64,000 nt of DNA from Balanoglossus misakiensis (GCA_040954595.2 CM082579.2:13330001-13394000); one strand, 5' to 3'. Numbered from the stretch's first letter, positions 45,925-57,745 are shown. Notes: generated by a model from the letters alone, not told the origin. Translations and numbers: made by a program.

Positions 45925-47015
45925 TTCGCCATCATGATGTGTACTCGAAAAAGTCGGAAATTTTCCGCACTATATTGCATCATAACTCCAATGGACTTAT
46001 TTGCACCGCAGCGGTGCGAATAAGATTTCCCTCCCCAACAACGATCTGACCATTCTTTATTTATTCCTCGGCGACAGAAAACATTTCATTACGGCCTAAA
46101 TAACGACTTTTTCGCTCCTTGGTTGGTCATGCGGACGGAAAGACAGGGTTTTAGCGAGTTTATCTTTCTCTCTGCTGAGCACTCTGTTATTCAGACTTGC
46201 CCAAGTGAACCGCGACAAAAAATGGCCAAGTTTCTCTGCATGTTTGTTATACCAGACAGATAAAAAACGCAGCGTAGATATTGAAATGAATTGGATTTAT
46301 GAAAATGTTAAAAATTACAATGAAAATGTCGTTAAAAGTTCTCACAAAAAAGAAATAGAAAAAGAAATTGGTCTCGAACCAACATCAGTCGACACCTTCA
46401 GGTAAAAGGCTAGCCTTCCTGAACCTTTCCCCATCACGACGTGGACTCGAAAAAGTCGGACATTTTCCGCACTATATTGCAGCATAACTCCAATGATTTT
46501 CTTTGCACCGCAGCGGTGCAAATAAGATTTCACTGCACCGCAGCGGTGCAAATAAAAGTTCACTGCACCGCAGCGGTGCAAATAAGAGTTCCCTGCATCG
46601 CAGCGGTGCGAATAAGAGTTCCCTGGCCCCGCAATGATCTGACCGTTCTTTATTCACTCCTCGGCGACAAAAACGTTTTATTACGGCCTAAATAACGACT
46701 TTTTGGCTCCTTGGTTGGTCATGCGGACGGAAAGACACGGTTTTAGCGAGTTTATCTTTCTCTCTGCTGAGCACTCCGTATTCAGACTTGCCCAAGTGAA
46801 CCGCGACAAAAAATGGCCAAGTTTCCCTGCATGTTACTTATACCCGACAGATGAAAAAAGCAGCGTAGATATTGAAATGAATTGGATTTATGAAAATGAT
46901 AAAAATTACAATTATAATGTCGTTAAAAGTTCTCACAAAAAAAAAGAAATAGAAAAATAAAGTGGTCTCTAACCAACACCAGTCGACACCTTCGGGTAAA
47001 AGGCTAGCCTTCCTT

Positions 47016-49856
47016 TTTTTATCTTTTATTAAAAAGGACAGGCCCACTGGCTTGCCCTGTTAAAAATAATTTGTACATTACAAGAAGCTTGTAATTACAG
47101 TCATAGATTCATTTTAAATAATGCCATAAATCTTCAACACGTTACACTACTAATGCCAATCATTACAATATTGATAAAAAATCATACACCGAAATGAATG
47201 CATGTGTAGTCAAGTCATTCAACATAAACAATCTTTAAATTCACAATATTGCATTACAGCATTCCACCATTTATGTAAGTCCTACTCCAATCTGTCATAG
47301 AATTGTGACATACAATTTAATTACAGGAACAATTACCAGTAAAAAAGATGGTATGTAACACCAGAGGGCGCCAGGTTCAACTGAAGGTGACAACATAGAC
47401 AAAACGATTGTTTAAAAATTGAAGGTAAAGTCAAAATCTTTTACCGTTACAAGCACATTGTTTTGTGCAAAGATGCTTTCAAATAGCGCAACATCATCAC
47501 TTACTTTGCACCTGTTATATTCAAAAGTGATTTTCTGTTTTAATTTGTAGTTAAAGAATATGATCAAGTCGATTTTCCGAGTACAACGCTTGTATGCTAA
47601 TCTTCTACTATGAATTGTATAACGTGAAAGTGTCAATAAAATATTGATCAGCGTGTACTCGTACTTGTCATCCTTGACAGTATAACCAAATAACATCATT
47701 AGAATTCTATCTGTTGGGTTTAAATTTATTTACATTACAGGCACTGTTGATATACTCAAAAACAAGTTGCCACAAGGATTGAATTGTCTGGCAGCACACA
47801 AACAAATGATACACGTCTTATAAAGACGAAGATTACTAAAAACAGCGTTGTGACAAATAAGATAATCCAGATCACCCAGGTAGTTATCCTTGAAATTTGT
47901 GTAAACAATTGGCCAAACCTTACTAAAATCAAAGTTTGGCAGGTGATAGAGCCAATACTGAACACCTGTGGGCACTGTTTTTCTCAGATGCCGAGCTATT
48001 GTAGTAATGTGTCTAACCTTAAGAGAATGGAAAGGAACACGTTGACCATGAGCATTAACAATAAAGAGAGACGAGTTTTTGTCCACTTTGTTATAATCTT
48101 TGTAATTACTCTGCAGAATATCATGCCTCTTTTGAGGAATTGAATTGAGGATAATCTGGTACTGCTTCTCAACAGTATTGCTTGTGGGAGTGTCAGGATG
48201 GGCCAATGAAACCATGTCACCAATTGCATCAACAGGTAGGAACCCAGGAATGACTTCGTATAACAAATTCCTGATTTTGACAATGCCAGCTGAACTGAAA
48301 AGCATTACAATCGCCAGGGGGCGCCCTTCAACACTTGTAATGAATGGGTTATGAAAAATGGGTTCATTGATAATTTCATCGTAGGAAACTGGTTGTGCAC
48401 GAAAATACTTGAAAAGATGTGACCAAGACTGAAACAATTCCTTGTAGAATGTAGAACACTGACGTAAGTTGGTAGGATAAAGTAACATTTTAAAAGTGTC
48501 AACACCACAATTGAGATCGAGATACTTACATTTTGTATTTAAGTTGTAGGTGAAAAACAGCTTGAATTTGTGAACATAATCTTTATCCAGCATTTTACAC
48601 AACCACTTGAGACGAAGTGCATGCACTTTGTCTTGAATATTTGTGACTTTAAGTCACCCATATTGAATGTCGGAAGTGATGACATCATATTTCACCATGT
48701 GATGACCTTTGCTCCAGAAGAAATTACAGATGTGCTCATTCAAAATTTGTATGTGTTGCTGAGGCAAAGAAACAACAGATGCCCGGTACCACAGAGTAGA
48801 CGTAACAAGGGAGTTGATAATAAGGGTTTTCCCTTTGAAGGGCAATTTAAGAAATGACCAAGATTTCAGAATTCTGCAAATTTTAGGAATGCGCTGAGCC
48901 CAATTGAAATCATCAGCAACTGATTTGTCATGATTCAACATGACACCAAGAATGACCATGCCATCCAGTTGAAGCTTAACAGGTAAGGGGCAGTCAGTAC
49001 GCCCTCTTTTGTTTCCTATCCACATCAAAGCACTTTTGTTCAGATTAACCTTTGATCCAGAAGCTTTACCATAATCACAAAAGACCTGATACGCTTCGCG
49101 GATAGAATGGTCATCGCTAACGGTTAGAGTGGTGTCATCAGCATGTTGATAAACTAATAAGGAAGATACAGTACTGCCAGGAATTTGAATACCATGTATG
49201 TTGTGGTTATGCTGAATAGCGGCATTTAGAGGCTCAGCCGACAGCATGTACAACATTGCTGACAGCGGGCACCCTTGTCTGACACTTCGTTTAATTAACA
49301 CCGAGTCAGACAAAAACACGTTAATTTTTACATTACTCATAATCTGGTTGTACATAATGGAAATCCATTTAACAAAGTTGTCACCGAACCTGAACGCCCT
49401 TAGTGTGTTAAGCAAATAATTGTGATCAACGCGATCAAAGGCTTTCATCTGATCAAATTTCACAATGGCACCTGGACAGTTACTGGAATCAACATGATGA
49501 ATAAGATCTCTCATACAGAAAACATTGTCCACAATGTCACGACCTGGGACACAGCAAGTTTGATCCGGGCTGACTATAAAGGGCATGATTTTACTAAGTC
49601 TAAGGGCAAGTGTTTTAGTAAGGATTTTGTAATCACAGTTGAGGAGGGTGATAGGAAGCCAGTTTTTAATAAAGCGGGGGTCACAGTCAACTTTTGGAAT
49701 GAGTGTAATGAGGCCAGTTTTCATTGACTCGGGGAGATAGTTATTTCCAAAAATACAATTAAAAATATCTAACATATCATCTTTTAGGACATCCCAGAAA
49801 TGTTTATAGAATTCATACGGTATGCCATCTAAACCAGGGCTTTTGTTATTGATATT
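47016..49856 (-). mobile_element. 5'-truncated L1/Tx1-like non-LTR retrotransposon
   Basis: A minus-strand insertion of 2,841 bp into the tandem repeat array. The 3' end (low coordinates) is a ~400-bp UTR ending in an AATAAA-type signal and an A-rich tail (seen on plus as CTTTTTTTATCTTTTATTAA). The 5' end stops inside the reverse transcriptase at 49,856, where repeat-unit sequence resumes with GCGAGTTTATC. Comparison with intact units shows that about 330 bp of target between GCTAGCCTTCC and GCGAGTTT is missing, so the insertion came with a deletion or later rearrangement. No target-site duplication is visible. Confidence 0.88.
47412..49856 (-). pseudogene. LINE ORF2 reverse transcriptase, C-terminal ~815 codons
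   Basis: A single frame runs through the insertion. Reverse transcriptase blocks in order are NNKSPGLDGIPYEFYKHFW, LITLIPKVD, a palm motif (FDQMKAFDRVDHNYL), VRQGCPLSAMLYMLSAEPL and the catalytic HADDTTL (usually YADD). Thumb and C-terminal blocks follow, with WYRASVVSL and FFWSKG. Two in-frame stops break it: TGA at 48,654-48,656 (apparently from GGA, since LKVTNIQDKVHALRLKWL continues in frame) and TAA at 47,730-47,732. The terminal zinc-knuckle region is degenerate. The text resembles the L1/Tx1 group more than CR1 or RTE. The endonuclease domain and any ORF1 are absent through 5' truncation. Confidence 0.9.
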
Positions 49857-52355
49857 TAGCGAGTTTATCTTTCTCTCTCCTGAGCACTCCGTATTCAGAC
49901 TTGCCCAAGTGAAGCGCGACAAAAATATGACCATGTTTCCCTGCATGTTTTATTTACCTGACAGATAAAAACGCAGCGTTGATATTGAAATGAATTGGCT
50001 TTATGAAAATGATAAAAATTACAATAATAATGTCGTTAAAAATTCTCACAAAAAAAAAAAGAAATAAAAAAGTGGTCTCGAACCAACATCAGTTGACACC
50101 TTCAGGTAAAAGGGTAGCCTTCCTGAACCATTCGCCATCACGATGTGTACTCGAAAAAGTCGGAAATTTTCCGCACTATATTGCAGCATAACTCCAATGA
50201 TCTTATTTGCACCGCAGCGATGCAAATAAGAGTTCCCTGCACCGCAGCGGTGCGAATAAGAGTTCCCTGCCGCGCAACGATCTGACCGTTCTTTATTCAC
50301 TCCTCGGCGACAAAAACGTTTTATTACGGCCTTAATAACGACTTTTTCGCTCCTTGGTTTCGCTCCTTGGTTATTTGCACCGCAGCGGTGCAAATAAGAG
50401 TTCCCTGGCCCCGCAATGATCTGACCGTTTTTTATTCACTCCTCGGCGACAAAAAAGTATATTACGGCCTAAATAACGACTTTTTCGCTCCTCGGTTGGT
50501 CATGCGGACGGAAAGACACGGTTTTAGCGAGTTTATCTTTCTCTCTCCTGAGCACTCCGTATTCGGACTTGCCAAAGTGAAGCGCGACAAAAATATGACC
50601 ATGTTTCCCTGCATGTTTTATTTACCCGACGGATAAAAACGCAGCGTTGATATTGAAATGAATTGGCTTTATGAAAATGATAAAAATTACAATAATAATG
50701 TCGTTAAAAATTCTCACAAAAAAAAAGAAATAAAAAAGTGGTCTCGAACCAACATCAGTTGACACCTTCAGGTAAAGGGTAGCCTTCCTGAACCATTCGC
50801 CATCACGATGTGTAATCGAAAAAGTCGGAAATTTTCCGCACTATATTGCAGCATAACTCCAATGATCTTATTTGCACCGCAGCGATGCAAAAAAGAGTTC
50901 CCTGCAACGCAGCGGTGCGAATAAGATTTCCCTCCCCAACAACGATCTGACCGTTCTTTATTTACTCCTCGGCGACATAAAACGTTTTATTACGGCCTAA
51001 ATAAGGACTTTTTTCGCTCTTTGGTTGGTCATGCGGACGGAAAGACAGGGTTTTAGCGAGTTTATCTTTCTCTCTGCTGAGCACTCCGTTATTCAGACTT
51101 GCTTAAGTGAACCGCGACAAAAAATGGCCAAGTTTCTCTGCATGTTTGTTATACCAGACTGATAAAACCGCAGCGTAGATATTGAAATGAATTGGATTTA
51201 TGAAAATGATAAAAATTACAATAATAATGTCGTTAAAAATTCTCACAAAAAAAAAGAAATAAAAAAGTGGTCTCGAACCAACATCAGTCGACAACTTCAG
51301 GTAAAAGGCTAGCCTTCCTGAACTTTTCGCCATCATGATGTGTACTCGAAAAAGTCGGAAATTTTCCACTCTATATTGCAGCATAACTCCAATGATCTTA
51401 TTTTCACCGCAGCGGTGCAAATAAGAGTTCCCTGCACCGCAGCGGTGCGAATAAGAGTTCCCTGGCCCCGCAATGATCTGACCGTTCTTTATTCACTCCT
51501 CGGCGACAAAAACGTTTTATTACGGCCTAAGTAACGACTTTTTCGCTTCTTGGTTGGTCATGCGGACGGAAAGACACGGTTTTAGCGAGTTTATCTTTCT
51601 CTCTGCTGAGCACTCCGTATTCAGACTTACCCAAGTGAACCGCGACAAAAAATTGGCCAAGTTTCCCTGCATGTTACTTATACCCGACAGATGAAAAAAG
51701 CAGCGTAGATATTGAAATGAATTGGATTTATGAAATTGTTAAAAATTACAATTATAATGTCGTTAAAAGTTCTCACAAAAAATAGAAATAGAAAAAAAGT
51801 GGTCTCGAACGAACATCAGTTGACACCCTCAGGCAAAACCTTTCCTGAACCTTTTGCCATCACGATGTGTACTCGAAAAAGTCGGAAATTTTCCGCACTA
51901 TATTGCAGCATAACTCCAATGATCTTATTTGCGACGCAGCGGTGCAAATACGAGTTCCCTGCACCGCAGCGTTGCGAATAAGATTTCCCTCCCCAACAAC
52001 GATCTGACCGTTCTTTATTTACTCCTCGGTGACATAAAACGTTTTATTACGGCCTAAATAAGGACTTTTTTCGCTCTTTGGTTGGTCATGCGGACGGAAA
52101 GACAGGGTTTTAGCGAGTTTATCTTTTTCTCTGCTGAGCACTCCATTATTCAGACTTGCCCAAGTGAACCGCGACAAAAAATGGCCAAGTTTCTCTGCAT
52201 GTTTGTTATACCCGACAGATAAAAAACGCAGCGTAGATATTGAAATGAATTGGACTTATGAAAAAGATAAAAATTACAATGAAAATGTCGTTAAAAGTTC
52301 TCAAAAAAAAGAAATAGAAAAATAAAGTGGTCTCGAACCAATTCATTACTTACAG

Positions 52356-52424
52356 TTCCAATAACAATCTGACATGGCCTTCATCACCATCCCTTGCTGC
52401 ATAATGCAAAGGAGTGTCTCCATC
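52356..52424 (-). pseudogene. Truncated ankyrin exon at the array junction
   Basis: The exon starts normally after CTTACAG at 52,425-52,431 and encodes DGDTPLHYAARDGDEGHVRLLLE, but it lacks the usual last ten codons. At 52,355 it meets CTGTAAGTAATGAA (minus-strand reading), the exact reverse complement of the acceptor sequence on its other side. Read through, a stop follows after one codon. Alternatively GTAAGT there could act as a splice donor. Immediately beyond lies the tandem repeat array. Confidence 0.75.
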
Positions 52425-52563
52425 CTGTAAGTAATGAAGGAGGAGCATGAGAATAATGTCACAAAAATTGAAATATAATGTGAAATTTCCTTAAACAAAA
52501 AAAAAACAAAAAAATATTTCAATACTTTCAGAATTAACCTATAGAAGTCAGGTTGGTATTTAC

Positions 52564-52662
52564 CTTGTTTTGTATGTTAGCATCAGCTTTGTGTTCCAAT
52601 AACAATCTGACACGTCCTTCATCACGAAACCTTGCTGCATAATGCAAAGGGGTGTCTCCATC
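52564..52662 (-). CDS. Ankyrin repeat exon (33 codons)
   Basis: This 99-bp phase-0 exon encodes one ankyrin repeat beginning DGDTPLHYAARFRDEGRV and ending EHKADANIQNK. The TPLHYAA helix motif and LLLEHKAD are canonical. Flanks are ACTTACAG on the upstream side and GTAAATACC on the downstream side. Confidence 0.85.
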
Positions 52663-52822
52663 CTGTAAGTAATTAAGGAGGAGCATGAGAATAATGTCAC
52701 AAAAAGTGAAATCTAATGTGAAATTTCCTTAAACAAACAAACAAACAAACAAACAAACAAATAAATGAATAAATATATCCGCATTGATAGAATAAACCTG
52801 CTGAAGTCAGGTTGGTATTTAC

Positions 52823-52924
52823 CTTGTTTTGTATGTTAGCATCAGCTTTGTGTTCCAATAACAATCTGACATAGCCTTCACCACCATCCCTCCTTGCTGC
52901 ATAATGCAAAGGAGTGTCTCCATC
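52823..52924 (-). CDS. Ankyrin repeat exon (34 codons)
   Basis: This 102-bp phase-0 exon encodes DGDTPLHYAARRDGGEGYV followed by RLLLEHKADANIQNK. It is one codon longer than the 33-residue consensus, in the loop between the two helices (RRDGGEG). Same acceptor and donor as its neighbours. Confidence 0.87.
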
Positions 52925-53091
52925 CTGTAAGTAATGAAGGAGGAGCATGAGAATAATGTCACAAAATTGAAATGTAATGTGAAATTTCCTTAACCAAACA
53001 AACAAACAAACAAATAGACAAATACACAATAAAATGAATAAATATATCCGCATTGATAGAATTAACCTGCAGAAGTCAAGTTGGTATTTAC

Positions 53092-53193
53092 CTCGTTTTG
53101 TATGGTCACATCAGCTTTGTGTTCCAATAACAATCTGACAAGGCCTTCACCACCATCCCTCCTTGCCGCATAATGCAAAGGGGTGTCTCCTGT
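53092..53193 (-). CDS. Ankyrin repeat exon (34 codons), duplicate A
   Basis: This 102-bp phase-0 exon encodes TGDTPLHYAARRDGGEGLV followed by RLLLEHKADVTIQNE. With its intron it is almost identical to the next exon upstream in the transcript, 269 bp away, indicating a recent tandem duplication. Confidence 0.87.
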
Positions 53194-53360
53194 CTGTAAG
53201 TAATGAAGGAGGAGCATGAGAATAATGTCACAAAATTGAAATGTAATGTGAAATTTCCTTAACCAAACAAACAAACAAACAAATAGACAAATACACAATA
53301 AAATGAATAAATATATCCGCATTGATAGAATTAACCTGCAGAAGTCAAGTTGGTATTTAC

Positions 53361-53462
53361 CTCGTTTTGTATGGTCACATCAGCTTTGTGTTCCAATAAC
53401 AATCTGACAAGGCCTTCACCACCATCCCTCCTTGCTGCATAATGCAAAGGGGTGTCTCCTGT
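53361..53462 (-). CDS. Ankyrin repeat exon (34 codons), duplicate B
   Basis: Encodes the same 34 residues as the exon at 53,092-53,193; the visible nucleotide difference within the exon is a synonymous change in the alanine codons. The intron text downstream is also nearly the same, and the upstream intron has an expanded AAAC microsatellite. Confidence 0.87.
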
Positions 53463-53661
53463 CTGTAAGTAATGAAGGAGGAGCATGAGAATAATGTCAC
53501 AAAATTGAAATGTAATGTGAAATTTCCTTAAACAAACAAACAAACAAACAAACAAACAAACTAACAAACAAACAAACAAACAAATAGACAAAGACACAAA
53601 CAAATGAATAAATATATCCGCATTGATAGAATTAACCTGCAGAAGTCATGTTGGTATTTAC

Positions 53662-53763
53662 CTTGTTTGGTATGGTCACATCAGCTTTGTGTTCCAATAA
53701 CAATCTGACAAGGCCTTCACCACGACACCCTCTTACTGCATAATGCAAAGGGGTGTCGCCATT
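53662..53763 (-). CDS. Ankyrin repeat exon (34 codons)
   Basis: This phase-0 exon encodes NGDTPLHYAVRGCRGEGLV followed by RLLLEHKADVTIPNK. It is more diverged than the four exons downstream in the transcript, so it probably lies outside the latest duplication. Confidence 0.86.
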
Positions 53764-56567
53764 CTGTAAGTAATGAAGGAGGAGCATGATGAGAATGTCA
53801 AGAAAAATGAAATGTAACATGAGGTTATTTTGTTAAAATGAACGATCGAACAAACACACAAACGACAAATAATCGCAAACTCCCTTGTGGATAATATTAA
53901 CCAACAGTAAATGGCATTTGAACAGAAACAGTATCGACTCTACACACAAGATGTGTAATTCAGTTTTATACATGCATTTTAACGAGCTAAAAGAATTCTG
54001 ACAAAATATCTGCCAGTTGATACAGAAAGAAAAGTTACTATAAATAATTCACAAACAAACTCAAATTTGACAACTTGCAAAACAGATAACATTACGGACA
54101 ACCACTACACCAATTTTAAACTGAACTTTATTTATGATTTTCTATCAAAAAACTGACAGTGATGTGATGTTTGTGAACATTTCCTGAATGGGACCAATTT
54201 ATTTTTGCAACCTGCACAATATAGAAGAAGATTTAGCAAACAACTACAGTGACATTTAGTAGAATTGTCAGAAGAATTTTGAATAATCACATCTCATCTC
54301 CAATATGATGACAAATTTGAGATATGTGGAGATTTATGTGGAAACAGTTCAAACATCTGAGCTAACCAAACTATGTATATTTCCTGTAGGAGGGCATCAG
54401 ACTGTTCTCAGCACAAAGTAGCCAAGCTGTGCAGACTGAACGATGTCGATCAAAGGGGAAATAACAGAGAAATTGTATGTGACAAGGGATAAATCAATCA
54501 TCATTAAAATAAATTTCTACTGAGTGGTCCAACAATATCAGGTAGAGTTGTGCAATGGTGTCACTAGTTATTTGTAGAAATAGTGTTTAAATAAAAAAAC
54601 TTGAACTTCACCAAAAAAAATCCATCTGAAGAAAGTTAACACTGATTCCCTTTCTCCATCGCACTGCATCAAAAAGTCTAATAACCAAAGAAAGACTTCA
54701 GTGGACACTGTGGCCAATGGGAATGTGTGGCAAACAAAATTAAATGCAATGAATGCAGTCATTCTTTTCATGAAATATAAAGAACAAACAAAATTATCAA
54801 AACTCTTCATAAGAGATACCATTGAAAGCCACAGTAGCACTAACTTTCAAGGACATTTGTGTAACCATTCCAGCCGTGCCCCACACTAAAACAGAACAGA
54901 TTGGACCAGTCACACTTCCCTTAATCCTATTGTTCCCAATGTTTATCTCATCAATATATCTATTGCATGCTTTTAGCGCCTTCTCTCAGGTTCTGGAACC
55001 TGGTTGGTTAAAACTGGCTGTTCTGGCCATCTTGATCACCCCTTTGAAATGATTGGGTAAGTGACAGACAGTGATGAGAAGCTGAGGAGTGGAGCCGCAC
55101 AGACCTCATGTTTTATAAGCTTGAGCTATTTCCAAGAGAAAGAGCAATCCAAATGCTGCCGCTGTGTTGCTCAGAATGATGAAAAAAATCATCCGACTGA
55201 ACAATTTAATGTTAAAATGTATTATATTTTATAAAGTTTATAAAAGGTAAATTGGGTTGGCACTGTGCTATTCGGCCTGAAGTACAAGCTAAAACTGGCC
55301 GACTCCTCTCGGCACCGTCAACAAGCACCCCTGCCCCAGCAAGTCCCCAACTTGACATGTGTGATGTGACCATGGCTGCGCATCCGTCCTTCGGTCCTAA
55401 AAGTTGCCAAACAAACCCCAGTTTAAAACGGCCCCAATCAGAGCCGAATGAAAACAAGTTCTTCTGGTAAAGTCTTACTCAAAATGTTGCTATGACTATA
55501 ATTCTGACACAAAACTGAGCATGAGTGTGGACTGATTGCATAAAAATATTTTGAAAGTACTTCCTGTAAAAAAGGGAGGAGGCTCCACAAACCAGACTAT
55601 TTTTGTTTATGTACATGATGTACTTGTGCGAGGGTTGTCAACTTGATAGCCATTCTCAAGATTTACAATCGTTATAAGAGTGTAAGTATACAAGAAAAGT
55701 AAACTCCTGAATATTAAAGGGACAAAGTCTCTCTCTCTCTCGCTTCCCTTTTTCCATTAATTATGTTTGATACAAGACACTGTTTATGTTATTCTACATG
55801 TGTATGCAGTGAATCAACGTTCGACCACATACAAATATGCAAAGGAGAATTTATTAATAAGCCATACCCACCAAAATCTTATCAGATCTAGAACTTATCA
55901 TAACAATGCTACATACACAATTTCATATCATTGGATTCAATTTCTCTCAAGATATGAGTGGAACAAAATCTGTCTACAGAAGGGCAGACAGAAATCGATG
56001 TGCCAATAATGAGATTATTATTTAAACCACAAAAGATTGACGATAAACAATGCAATAAACAACAACATCCTTATGTTCAACAAGACAGTTTTTGGCAGAT
56101 GCTGGAGACAATCCCCCTTTCTCATAACTCCAAATTGCTCACAGTGGAGATCAAATGTCTCAGATATAGGAGAGACAATCACATCACCATAATGAATCAA
56201 TACTTGCCTGTGTCTGGACAACACCTGGCCGAGAGGAAGTAGTTTTGATTCAAAGGACAATGATAAATTATATGGCACCTCCTTATGATGAATTGTATTA
56301 GGTACCAGACAGGAGTTGGCAGATGCTGGAGGCCGACAGACAATCACCCTATCTGATACTTTCTGTGATAGGATTGGCATGGACTGTCATCAGTCTGTCT
56401 GTACAACACCTGACCAATGGAGGGAGTAGTTTTGATTCAAAGGGCAATGGACAAATATATACATTGTATCCCAGACACAATTTACTAAGAAAACTACAGA
56501 GGAAATGGCACTATTGAGAAAGCTCATACTTTTAGAATTTACCTGCAGAAGTCAGGTGGGTATTTAC
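53764..56567. other. 2.8-kb intron of the ankyrin gene
   Basis: No further ankyrin exon is visible. The stretch holds a GC-richer segment at about 55,240-55,470 with short ORFs on both strands that I do not recognise, a (TC)n run near 55,729-55,742, and two copies of a repeat (CAACACCTG with AGTTTTGATTCAAAG). The small ORFs show no motif support. Confidence 0.5.
56085..56465. repeat. Two-copy ~187-bp degenerate tandem repeat
   Basis: TTGGCAGATGCTGGAG recurs near 56,092 and 56,314, and AGTTTTGATTCAAAG recurs at 56,241 and 56,428 (187 bp apart). Between them sit CAACACCTGGCC and CAACACCTGACC. The two copies are diverged and lie within the large ankyrin intron. Confidence 0.65.
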
Positions 56568-56669
56568 CTTGTTTTGTATGGTTACATCAGCTTTGTGTTC
56601 CAATAACAATCTGACACGGCCTTCACCAACATCCCTCCTTGCTGCAGAGTGCAAAGGGGTGTCTCCCCA
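56568..56669 (-). CDS. Ankyrin repeat exon (34 codons)
   Basis: This 102-bp phase-0 exon starts WGDTPLHSAARRDVGEGRV and ends with the usual LLLEHKADVTIQNK. The acceptor is ACTTACAG and the donor GTAAATACC, as in the 52-53 kb cluster 2.8 kb away, so it is part of the same exon family. Confidence 0.86.
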
Positions 56670-56830
56670 CTGTAAGTAATGAAGGAGGAGCATGAGAACA
56701 ATGTCACAAAAATTAAACGTAATGTGTAATTTTCCTTAAACAAAAAACAAACAAACAAACAAACAAAAAATAAATGAATAAATCATTCCATACTGATAGA
56801 TTACCCTGCAGAAGTCAAGTTGGTATTTAC

Positions 56831-56929
56831 CTGGGTTTGTATGGTAACATCAGCTTTGTGTTCCAATAACAATCTGACACAGCCTTCACCACCAAACCCT
56901 GCTGCATCATTCAAAGGGGTGACTCCATC
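56831..56929 (-). CDS. Ankyrin repeat exon (33 codons), diverged
   Basis: This 99-bp phase-0 exon starts DGVTPLNDAAGFGGEGCV and ends RLLLEHKADVTIQTQ. The usual TPLHYAA is changed to TPLNDAA: the conserved His is lost and Tyr becomes Asp. This may weaken the fold or mark a functionally different repeat. Confidence 0.83.
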
Positions 56930-57745
56930 CTGTAAGTAATGAAGGAGAAGCATGGGAACAATGTCACAAAAATTGAAATGTAATATGAGGTTTCTTTAAA
57001 CAAACAAACAAACCTACAAATAAATAAACAAATATCAAAAGTATCAGCCATATTGCAAAAAAACAACCAAGAATGGCATACTGACTGATTTGAAAGGATA
57101 ATCCACAGTCCTTCTACAAACAAAATGAAAATTGCCGACTGTTAAAATGAATACAGATCAAAGAATGACGGTGAAGAATCTCAATTGATTCTAACAGCGA
57201 GGAAAACGCTTTGACTGGTCATATAGCTTCTAACATTGGATGTTTTAGACTCCATAGCTTAACTAAGGATGGAGGGGATCTGGAAGATTTAAAAAAAGAT
57301 TGCCAGCAAAATTTCAGAGATGGCTTGAAAAAAAATAAAAATTTGTTAACTTTGGTGAAACACAAAAAAATCCATCAAAATTTACTTTCTGGAACATATT
57401 TAATCATTCGGAACGAATGTGTCAAATACACTATGGTTCAACATCTTTGGCTAAATTGTAAAGATTGTTAAATTTAGAGTGCAATGTGTCCCACTGTCCT
57501 TCCTATGGCTGGATCCCAAGGGTATCATGGTTAGTAAAACTAAATCAGTATGGGTAATACTTTTTGGCCTTTCCCTCTTCTTGTTCAGGGTTAGCTTGTT
57601 TCTTCCCATTGAATTTGGATCATGCAAAGTAATTTTGGATGAAAATAAGAGTGTTGTAATTAGGTCTTTTTCAAAGGCATTTTTTTTTGTTATCCAATTG
57701 TGTGGCCACGTTATCCATAATTAAGTGATAAGTCAGTTCACGTAC
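56930..57745. other. Intron of the ankyrin gene
   Basis: AT-rich, with no further exon recognised and only short ORFs without motifs on either strand. Confidence 0.5.

Larger units (their letters stand above)
45765..52340. repeat. Tandem array of ~505-670 bp repeat units
   Basis: Eight units begin with GCAGCGTAGATATTGAAATG or a close variant at 45,765, 46,269, 46,860, 49,973, 50,641, 51,170, 51,700 and 52,228. Intact units are 504, 591, 668, 529, 530 and 528 bp. Each has an A-rich tract, a tRNA-like module, ACTCGAAAAAGTCGGAAATT, one to four copies of the near-palindrome TGCACCGCAGCGGTGCA followed by AATAAGAGTTCCC, then ACGGCCTAAATAA and GCGAGTTTATCTTTCTCTCT. Unit length differences come mainly from the number of palindrome boxes. 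A LINE interrupts the third unit (47,016-49,856), and the last unit stops abruptly inside an ankyrin exon region. ORFs over the boxes (such as CTAAVQIRV) are repeat artefacts. Confidence 0.92.

Noticed and set aside
46441-51534. ORFs with CTAAVQIRVPC and LHRCGAV repeats
   Set aside because: Translations of the hairpin-box repeats in the tandem units on either strand; no conserved frame between units.
52697-53603. Hydrophobic ORFs with FVCLFVCLFV that look like membrane proteins
   Set aside because: These are intron sequence (reverse strand of AAAC microsatellites) read through into ankyrin exons.
55252-55470. GC-richer ORF in the ankyrin intron (both strands open)
   Set aside because: No splice sites, no recognisable motif, and open on both strands by composition.
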